From NCBI GenBank assembly GCA_023413555.1, contig JAEZPG010000119.1:1-9282 (forward strand): a stretch of 9,282 nucleotides of DNA, written 5' to 3'. Origin of the DNA: Bacillota bacterium (GTDB taxonomy: Bacteria; Bacillota; Clostridia; Lachnospirales; Lachnospiraceae). Under the pieces are notes generated by a model. The model saw only the letters and a list, made by a program, of their open reading frames with translations. It made no database searches and had not been told where the DNA came from. Shown piece by piece: positions 4,894-9,282 of the stretch (position 1 is its first letter; the number at the start of each line of letters is the position of its first letter). The position numbers and the translations under genes were made by a program.

Positions 4894-6048
4894 ATGCTTG
4901 AGAATGTAACAGAGCTTGATTACCAAAATAAGAAAATAATTTTAATTGCTACAGCTCATGTTTCTAAGGAAAGTGTGGAGCTTGTAAAACAGGTTATTGA
5001 AGCAGAGCGTCCTGATAGTGTTTGTATTGAGCTAGATGAGGACAGATATAATAGTATTCAAAATCCCAATGCATGGGAAAATACGGACCTTGTCCAAGTG
5101 ATTAAGTCAAAAAGGGTAGGGTTTCTTGTTGCCAATCTCGCGTTAGGCTCTTATCAAAGAAAAATTGCAAAGCAACTCAATACTTCTGTGGGTGGCGAAA
5201 TGATACAAGGGATGAATAGTGCAAAGGAGATAGGGGCAACTCTAGTTTTGGCAGACCGAAAAGTACAAACCACCTTTCTTCGTATCTGGCGAAAGCTCAG
5301 TCTGTGGGAAAAGAATAAACTTATCTTCAGTCTATTGTTTTCATCTGGAGATGACACTAGTGTCTCTAGTCAAGATTTACAAGAGTTATTAAAGACGGAC
5401 ATGTTAGAGTCAGTATTACATGATATACGTAAAAACTATCCCAAAGTGGGGGATATATTAATTAGTGAGCGAGACCGATACTTAGCTGCAAAGATAAAAG
5501 ATGCACCAGGAAATAAGATAGTGGCTATACTCGGCGGTGCTCATGTACCTGGTGTACAGAAAGAAATCTATCGCTTACAAGATATTGACAGCATTTCCAC
5601 TGTTCCACCTAAAAGTCTGCTTTCCAAAACGGTAGGTTATATGATACCCGCCGGTGTAATGGTCTTATTTCTATACGCTTTTTTTGTAAACATACAGACC
5701 GGATTGGAGCAATTATCAACATGGGCCCTTTGGACGGGTGTACTGGCAGCTCTTTTTACGGCAATATCACTTGGACACCCTTTGAGTATCATAACATCTC
5801 TCGTAATAGCACCATTTACCACGATAAATCCTGTTCTCGCTTGTGGCTTGTTTACAGGCTTGGTAGAAGCAAAGATAAAGAAGCCAACAGTTCAAGATAT
5901 TAATAAAATTCCGGAGGATATCTTTTCTTTTAAAGGCTTCTTTAGAAATCGGTTTTTAAGAACAATACTTGTAGTTTTTATGGCTAATATAGGTGCTTCT
6001 CTTGGTACATTTGTAGCAGGAGCAGATATAATTAGTAATTTATTCTGA
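4894..6048 (+). CDS. TraB/PrgY family membrane protein
   Basis: 384 residues in two parts. The N-terminal domain (about 1-235) has the TraB-family pattern: ILIATAHVSKESVELV (16-31) with His22, VCIELDEDRY (43-52) with Glu46, an ADRKVQTTFLR stretch (120-130), LISERDRYLA (189-198) and AILGGAHVPGV (211-221). The C-terminal part (about 246-381) has four likely membrane helices (247-266, 274-295, 298-323, 355-381). TraB/PrgY proteins of enterococcal plasmids reduce peptide sex-pheromone activity. The wider superfamily (TIKI, EreA/ChaN-like) has been proposed to contain metal- or Glu/His-dependent hydrolases, so degradation of a peptide or another small substrate at the membrane is plausible but not shown. 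AGGAG (4881-4885) precedes the ATG by 8 bases. Pairing with TetR suggests induction by a small molecule. There is no conjugation gene nearby, and no clear terminator before the convergent PHP gene 31 bp away. Confidence 0.85.
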   Translation: MLENVTELDYQNKKIILIATAHVSKESVELVKQVIEAERPDSVCIELDEDRYNSIQNPNAWENTDLVQVIKSKRVGFLVANLALGSYQRKIAKQLNTSVGGEMIQGMNSAKEIGATLVLADRKVQTTFLRIWRKLSLWEKNKLIFSLLFSSGDDTSVSSQDLQELLKTDMLESVLHDIRKNYPKVGDILISERDRYLAAKIKDAPGNKIVAILGGAHVPGVQKEIYRLQDIDSISTVPPKSLLSKTVGYMIPAGVMVLFLYAFFVNIQTGLEQLSTWALWTGVLAALFTAISLGHPLSIITSLVIAPFTTINPVLACGLFTGLVEAKIKKPTVQDINKIPEDIFSFKGFFRNRFLRTILVVFMANIGASLGTFVAGADIISNLF

Positions 6049-6079
6049 TTATGGGGGATAGGAAAAAATTATCACTTGT

Positions 6080-6928
6080 CTATAATTTCAAATCTGTTAG
6101 AATACTCTCTGGAATACAAAGATTTCCCCGACCACTACCAAGGTCAATATCAGGCTTTACTGATCCATGAAAATCAGACCCACCAGTTATCAGCAAATTG
6201 TACTTACGAGCCAGAGATTTCACATAGGCTTCATCATTATTTACATTACAACTGTAAATAGCTTCAATTCCTTGAAGACCATAAGATTTTAAATCTTGAA
6301 TGAGAATTTTTAATTGAGTTGGGGTGAGTTTGTAGAGAAGAGGGTGGGCTAATACTGGAATCCCATGAGCTTGTAGAATTAACTCTATAGCCTGCTTAGG
6401 AGACAAATATTCTCTTGTTACATAATAAGGGGAGGAAGAGTCTAGATATTTAGTAAATGCCTCCTTCATAGAGGAAACATAGTCCTCCTTTAGCATATAT
6501 TTGGCAAAATGAGCTCTTGTTAGAACAGCATCCTTGCCATCCGCTTTCATTTTTTCCACGGTGATAGGGATACCCACTTTTTGTAGATTGCTGCACATTT
6601 TGTAGTTTCTTGATTCTCTCTCGTTTGCCGCTTCTTTTAGCGCCTGTAATAGGATAGGATTATGATGGTCTATGCATAAACCTAATATATGAATATCTTC
6701 ACCTTTGTAGGAGGCTGACAGTTCAACACCTGGTATGACAATTAGGGGATGACCTTTTAATGCGGAAGCTTTTGCAGCTGAGATTGCTTCTTCTACACCA
6801 TCAACAGTGTCATGATCTGTCAGGGCAAACGCTGTAAGATTTTTTTCTATGGCAAGAGATACAATCTGGGTAGGTGAGAGAGTTCCATCTGAACAGTTAG
6901 AATGGACGTGTAAATCAATGTATTTCAT
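6080..6928 (-). CDS. PHP-domain phosphoesterase (COG0613, YciV/RNase AM-like)
   Basis: 282-residue metal-dependent phosphoesterase of the polymerase-and-histidinol-phosphatase fold. Metal ligands are visible in order: His7-x-His9 and Asp14 (DLHVHSNCSDGT), Asp38-His39 (LTDHDT), Glu69 (IPGVELS), His80 (DIHILGL), His140 (TRAHFAKYM), His195 (PVLAHP), and Asp252/His254 (GGSDFHG). The RAHFA and VLAHP elements fit the COG0613 subgroup. Characterised members hydrolyse 3',5'-nucleotide bisphosphates such as pAp, or trim 5' ends of rRNA (RNase AM); which activity applies here is inference. The reading frame extends upstream to 7027, but ATG at 6928-6926 is chosen because AAAGGAGG (6946-6939) lies 10 bases before it and family homology starts there. 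It is the only minus-strand gene in the window, convergent with the traB-like gene and divergent from the TIGR04086 gene. Confidence 0.9.
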   Translation of the reverse strand: MKYIDLHVHSNCSDGTLSPTQIVSLAIEKNLTAFALTDHDTVDGVEEAISAAKASALKGHPLIVIPGVELSASYKGEDIHILGLCIDHHNPILLQALKEAANERESRNYKMCSNLQKVGIPITVEKMKADGKDAVLTRAHFAKYMLKEDYVSSMKEAFTKYLDSSSPYYVTREYLSPKQAIELILQAHGIPVLAHPLLYKLTPTQLKILIQDLKSYGLQGIEAIYSCNVNNDEAYVKSLARKYNLLITGGSDFHGSVKPDIDLGSGRGNLCIPESILTDLKL

Positions 6929-6987
6929 TTGGTAGTTCCCTCCTTTGAAATGGGAGCATTTGTGTATGTTAGCCCCTCTATGTGGAA

Positions 6988-7015
6988 AGTATAACATAAA
7001 TATAATAGAAAACAA
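6988..7015 (-). promoter_or_regulatory. Candidate promoter of the PHP gene
   Basis: On the minus strand TTGTTT (7015-7010) and TATACT (6993-6988) are 16 bp apart. This gives a leader of about 50 bases before the PHP start codon. The -35 match is only moderate. Confidence 0.5.
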
Positions 7016-7090
7016 GCATAGAACCATAGAAGGAATAATATATTCTAATAAAGGTTAGATGTGTTTATTGGACTTGAAGGAGGAACTTTG

Positions 7091-7465
7091 ATGCAACAGG
7101 TATCACAAAGGTCAGTAAAGGCTTTAGTTATTGTAAAGACTTTACTTGTTACGTATATTATAACAGCGCTACTTTTACTTTTATTGGCTCTGATTATGTA
7201 TAAGATTGATCCACCAGGAGCAGTGATTAGTGTAGGACTGATTCTTACATATATTTTATCCAGCTTTGTTGGTGGATATATCATTGGGAATGCCAAAAAA
7301 GAAAAGAGATTTTTATGGGGAATTGCCATGGGAGTAGCATATTTCCTGATTATTTTTATAGTTTCTGTAATCTTTAGCAAAGATTTATTTGACGGTATGG
7401 GAAGTATTATATCTGTACTTTGTATGTGTGGGATAGGGGGTATGATAGGGGGTATGGTAAGCTAG
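7091..7465 (+). CDS. TIGR04086/YrzE-type small membrane protein
   Basis: 124-residue integral membrane protein with four predicted helices (about 11-37, 44-66, 74-96, 102-122) and short connecting loops. Characteristic stretches are KTLLVTYIITALLLLLLAL, a GGYIIGNAKKEKRFLWGIAMG loop region with a conserved Gly-rich helix and basic turn (60-81), and a glycine-rich last helix (GIGGMIGGM). Its function is unknown. ATG 7091 is chosen over an in-frame GTG at 7061 because AAGGAGG (7077-7083) lies 7 bases upstream. In Bacillus subtilis the related yrzE lies next to the yajC homologue after tgt, and in clostridia this type commonly sits before the SCIFF genes. Here it is separated from yajC by three other genes. 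No strong promoter or terminator is evident around it, so it may run through into scfA. Confidence 0.8.
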   Translation: MQQVSQRSVKALVIVKTLLVTYIITALLLLLLALIMYKIDPPGAVISVGLILTYILSSFVGGYIIGNAKKEKRFLWGIAMGVAYFLIIFIVSVIFSKDLFDGMGSIISVLCMCGIGGMIGGMVS

Positions 7466-7493
7466 TATCCGGTTAGAATGTAACATATGACTT

Positions 7494-7522
7494 TTGACAT
7501 ACCTTGAATATTATGGTATAAT
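7494..7522 (+). promoter_or_regulatory. Consensus sigma-A promoter of scfA-scfB
   Basis: TTGACA (7494-7499), exactly 17 bp, TATAAT (7517-7522). Both hexamers are perfect, predicting very strong vegetative expression; the start site should be near 7529. No obvious operator palindrome overlaps it. Confidence 0.88.
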
Positions 7523-7528
7523 ACCCAC

Positions 7529-7624
7529 AAATTGCAATTATGATATAACGGGACCAAAGCTTGATGATTTAGTCCGATTAAGAAATAATGGCATATGTAA
7601 TTATTAAAGGAGGAGGCTATAAAC
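7529..7624 (+). promoter_or_regulatory. Roughly 95-nt 5' leader of scfA
   Basis: The leader is unusually long for a 47-codon gene. Possible pairings are weak: GGAC (7551-7554) with GTCC (7572-7575), and AATAAT (7584-7589) with ATTATT (7600-7605) just before the ribosome binding site. The latter is a double site, AAAGGAGGAGG (7606-7616). I recognise no known riboswitch; structure beyond the ribosome binding site is speculative. Confidence 0.35.
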
Positions 7625-7768
7625 ATGAAGCGTATTAAATCTTTACAGACAAAGAGTTTTAAAGATACAGTGAAAAAAGGTGGATGTGGCGAGTGTCAGA
7701 CTTCCTGTCAATCAGCTTGTAAAACATCTTGTACAGTTGGTAATCAGACCTGTGAAAACAATAACTAA
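7625..7768 (+). CDS. scfA: SCIFF six-cysteine peptide, ranthipeptide precursor ScfA
   Basis: Precursor of the six-Cys-in-forty-five (SCIFF) ribosomally made, modified peptide. The 47-residue product has a basic leader (MKRIKSLQTKSFKDTVKKGG, 1-20). The core carries Cys21, Cys24, Cys28, Cys32, Cys36 and Cys43, in the nearly invariant arrangement GGCGECQTSCQSACKTSCTV followed by GNQTCENNN. In the Clostridium thermocellum homologue the partner enzyme forms a thioether from a core Cys to Thr, reported as Cys32 to Thr37; both residues fall at the same positions here. No export-leader motif or transporter/peptidase gene is adjacent, so the final form and destination are unknown. Some clostridial work links such peptides to cell-density signalling. 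The ATG has a strong AAAGGAGGAGG at 7606-7616. It is followed by a hairpin and scfB. Confidence 0.95.
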   Translation: MKRIKSLQTKSFKDTVKKGGCGECQTSCQSACKTSCTVGNQTCENNN

Positions 7769-7773
7769 AGGTT

Positions 7774-7800
7774 AGCAGCGACCTCGGTCGCTGCTTTGTT
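7774..7800 (+). terminator. Inter-cistronic hairpin between scfA and scfB, probable leaky terminator
   Basis: AGCAGCGAC (7774-7782) pairs perfectly with GTCGCTGCT (7787-7795) around CTCG; the loop-closing C and G could add a tenth pair. It is the most GC-rich stem in the window and lies 5 bases after the scfA stop. The T tract is short and broken (TTTGTT), fitting partial read-through into scfB or 3'-end protection of the scfA message. Confidence 0.65.
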
Positions 7801-7819
7801 ATGTAAAAGGAGATTTGTC

Positions 7820-9193
7820 GTGGTACATCAGTACAAAAATAATGGTTATAACATCGTATTAGATGTAAATAGTGGAAGTGTCCACGTAGTAGATGATTTA
7901 AGTTATGATATGATTGCAATGTATGAACACTCAGATGTTGAGGAGATCGTTGCAACAATGCTTGATAAATACCAGGAGGATGGTATTACTAGGGAAGATA
8001 TTGAGGAAACATTAGATGAAATCAAAAGTCTTAAGGATGATAATGCATTGTTTTCTGTGGACATTTATGAAGATAAAATTATAGATTTCAAGAAACGTAA
8101 AACAGTGGTGAAGGCACTATGTTTACATATTGCCCATGATTGTAACCTAGCCTGTAGGTACTGCTTCGCTGAGGAAGGAGAATATAAAGGGAGAAAAGCT
8201 CTTATGTCCCTTGAGGTTGGAAAGAAAGCAATTGATTTTCTGATTTCTAATTCTGGGAACCGTCGCAATCTGGAGATAGACTTCTTTGGCGGAGAGCCAC
8301 TGATGAACTGGGATGTGGTAAAGGAAATTGTAAAATATGGTCGTGAGCAGGAAAAACTACATGACAAGAATTTTCGTTTCACACTTACTACGAATGGTGT
8401 TCTGTTGAATCAGGAGATTATGGACTTTGCCAATAAGGAAATGAGTAATGTGGTACTTAGTATTGACGGCCGTAAAAAAATTCATGACATGATGCGTCCA
8501 GCCCGTAATGGGAAAGGCAGTTATGATGTGATTTTACCAAAATTTAAGGCATTTGCTGAACAGAGAAACCAGTTGAATTATTATGTTAGAGGTACGTTTA
8601 CCCATAATAATCTGGATTTCTCCAAGGATGTTTTGCATCTTGCGGATCTTGGCTTTAAGCAAATCTCTGTTGAACCCGTAGTAGCTCCTTCGGAAGAGAG
8701 CTATGCTCTTAAGGAAGAGGATCTTGATCAGATTTGCAAGGAATATGATATTCTTGCTGCTGAAATGGTGAAACGTAAGAAAGAGGGAAAAGGCTTTAAT
8801 TTCTTCCATTTTATGATTGATCTGGAAGGTGGACCTTGTGTTTATAAAAGACTTTCTGGCTGTGGTTCAGGAATTGAGTATTTAGCGGTTACCCCTTGGG
8901 GAGATTTGTATCCATGCCATCAGTTTGTAGGAACCGATGAGTATAAGATGGGAACAGTATTTGATGGTATTACTACTCCAGAGATTCAGGATGAATTCAA
9001 ATGTTGTAATGTATATACCAAAGATGATTGTAAAAAATGCTTTGCAAAATTCTACTGTAGTGGCGGCTGTGCTGCCAATGCTTTTAATTTTAACGGCAAT
9101 ATTAATAGTACCTATGATATAGGCTGTAGGCTACAGAGAAAACGTGTGGAAAGCGCTCTTATGATGAAAGCTGCAGAAGCAGAGGAAGAATAA
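7820..9193 (+). CDS. scfB: SCIFF radical SAM/SPASM maturase ScfB (thioether-forming)
   Basis: Cytoplasmic radical SAM enzyme that installs thioether bridges in the ScfA peptide. Domains: residues 1 to about 80 form a PqqD-like peptide-recognition element (VHQYKNNGYNIVLDVNSGSV at the start). The radical SAM core follows, with CNLACRYC inside the CxxxCxxC motif (Cys108, Cys112, Cys115) and FFGGEPLMNW (155-164; GGEP 157-160). The C-terminal SPASM domain holds auxiliary cluster cysteines at 340, 348 and 366 (YPCHQF), then Cys404-x2-Cys407-x5-Cys413-x3-Cys417 and Cys436. Two adjacent cysteines lie at 395-396. At 457 aa it is full length for SCIFF maturases. The start is GTG 7820, with AAAGGAG (7806-7812) 7 bases upstream; a TTG at 7796 would overlap the hairpin and lacks a ribosome binding site. 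It is the second gene of the scfA operon, likely expressed by read-through, and is followed by a terminator. Confidence 0.95.
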   Translation: MVHQYKNNGYNIVLDVNSGSVHVVDDLSYDMIAMYEHSDVEEIVATMLDKYQEDGITREDIEETLDEIKSLKDDNALFSVDIYEDKIIDFKKRKTVVKALCLHIAHDCNLACRYCFAEEGEYKGRKALMSLEVGKKAIDFLISNSGNRRNLEIDFFGGEPLMNWDVVKEIVKYGREQEKLHDKNFRFTLTTNGVLLNQEIMDFANKEMSNVVLSIDGRKKIHDMMRPARNGKGSYDVILPKFKAFAEQRNQLNYYVRGTFTHNNLDFSKDVLHLADLGFKQISVEPVVAPSEESYALKEEDLDQICKEYDILAAEMVKRKKEGKGFNFFHFMIDLEGGPCVYKRLSGCGSGIEYLAVTPWGDLYPCHQFVGTDEYKMGTVFDGITTPEIQDEFKCCNVYTKDDCKKCFAKFYCSGGCAANAFNFNGNINSTYDIGCRLQRKRVESALMMKAAEAEEE

Positions 9194-9244
9194 CAAAACA
9201 GACTCCAGGTAGTAACAGGATGTTTTAATATGAGAATAAAAGAT

Positions 9245-9282
9245 AGAAAATGGCATAGTAATACATGTCATTTTCTTTTTTT
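9245..9282 (+). terminator. Rho-independent terminator of scfA-scfB
   Basis: AGAAAATGGCAT (9245-9256) pairs over 12 bp with ATGTCATTTTCT (9265-9276), one G-U pair, 8-base loop, followed by an unbroken T run to the window edge. Confidence 0.88.

Noticed and set aside
6049..6079. Bidirectional terminator between the traB-like and PHP genes
   Set aside because: The 31-bp gap has only an ATAG/CTAT match with a long loop; no stable stem with a T tract is visible.
6929..7027. Upstream extension of the PHP gene (33 extra codons)
   Set aside because: The extension spans the predicted promoter and the GGAGG site, and PHP homology begins at MKYIDLHVHS.
7045..7380. 111-codon minus-strand ORF over the TIGR04086 gene
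   Set aside because: Shadow of a clear membrane-protein gene on the plus strand with a good ribosome binding site.
7796..7819. TTG start for scfB
   Set aside because: It would begin at the foot of the scfA-scfB hairpin without a ribosome binding site; GTG 7820 has AAAGGAG at 7 bases and fits the family N terminus.

Overview
The window reads as chromosomal DNA of a low-GC, anaerobic, spore-former-type Firmicute, most likely a Lachnospiraceae/Clostridium-cluster XIVa organism. The pointers are AT-rich intergenic DNA, strong GGAGG ribosome binding sites, oxygen-sensitive NrdG, and the order tgt–yajC–(TIGR04086/YrzE-like membrane protein)–SCIFF peptide–SCIFF maturase. The species assignment is inference; no rRNA or species marker is present.

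Layout. (1) 1-212: the 3' end of a gene whose product ends in a SpoVT/AbrB-like domain, followed by a hairpin. (2) 392-1439: nrdG (activase of the anaerobic ribonucleotide reductase) and a dUTPase, a small deoxynucleotide-metabolism pair. (3) 1511-2173: bioY, a biotin transporter, behind a textbook BirA operator whose right half-site contains the -35 box of a perfect-consensus promoter; it ends in a terminator. (4) 2174-2547: a long intergenic stretch with that terminator, a doubtful 54-codon ORF and the tgt promoter. (5) 2560-4125: tgt and yajC, ending in a strong terminator. (6) 4149-6048: an apparently self-contained TetR regulator plus TraB/PrgY-like membrane protein operon, with three GTATACT repeats overlapping the promoter. 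(7) 6080-6928, minus strand: a PHP-domain phosphoesterase, convergent with the traB-like gene. (8) 7091-7465: a four-helix membrane protein of the TIGR04086/YrzE type. (9) 7494-9282: scfA and scfB, the six-cysteine SCIFF ranthipeptide precursor (47 aa, below the usual ORF length cutoff) and its radical SAM/SPASM maturase. They sit behind a perfect-consensus promoter, with a hairpin between the two genes and a terminator after them.

How it fits together. The SCIFF system is the most distinctive content: ScfB is expected to install Cys-to-Thr type thioether crosslinks in ScfA. The promoter, the long purine-rich ribosome binding site and the inter-cistronic hairpin all look built to make much more precursor than enzyme. 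Tgt, YajC and the TIGR04086 protein are its usual housekeeping neighbours. The TetR–TraB pair and the oppositely oriented PHP gene look like a later insertion into that conserved block. No tRNA, rRNA, CRISPR array, transposase or phage gene was seen.
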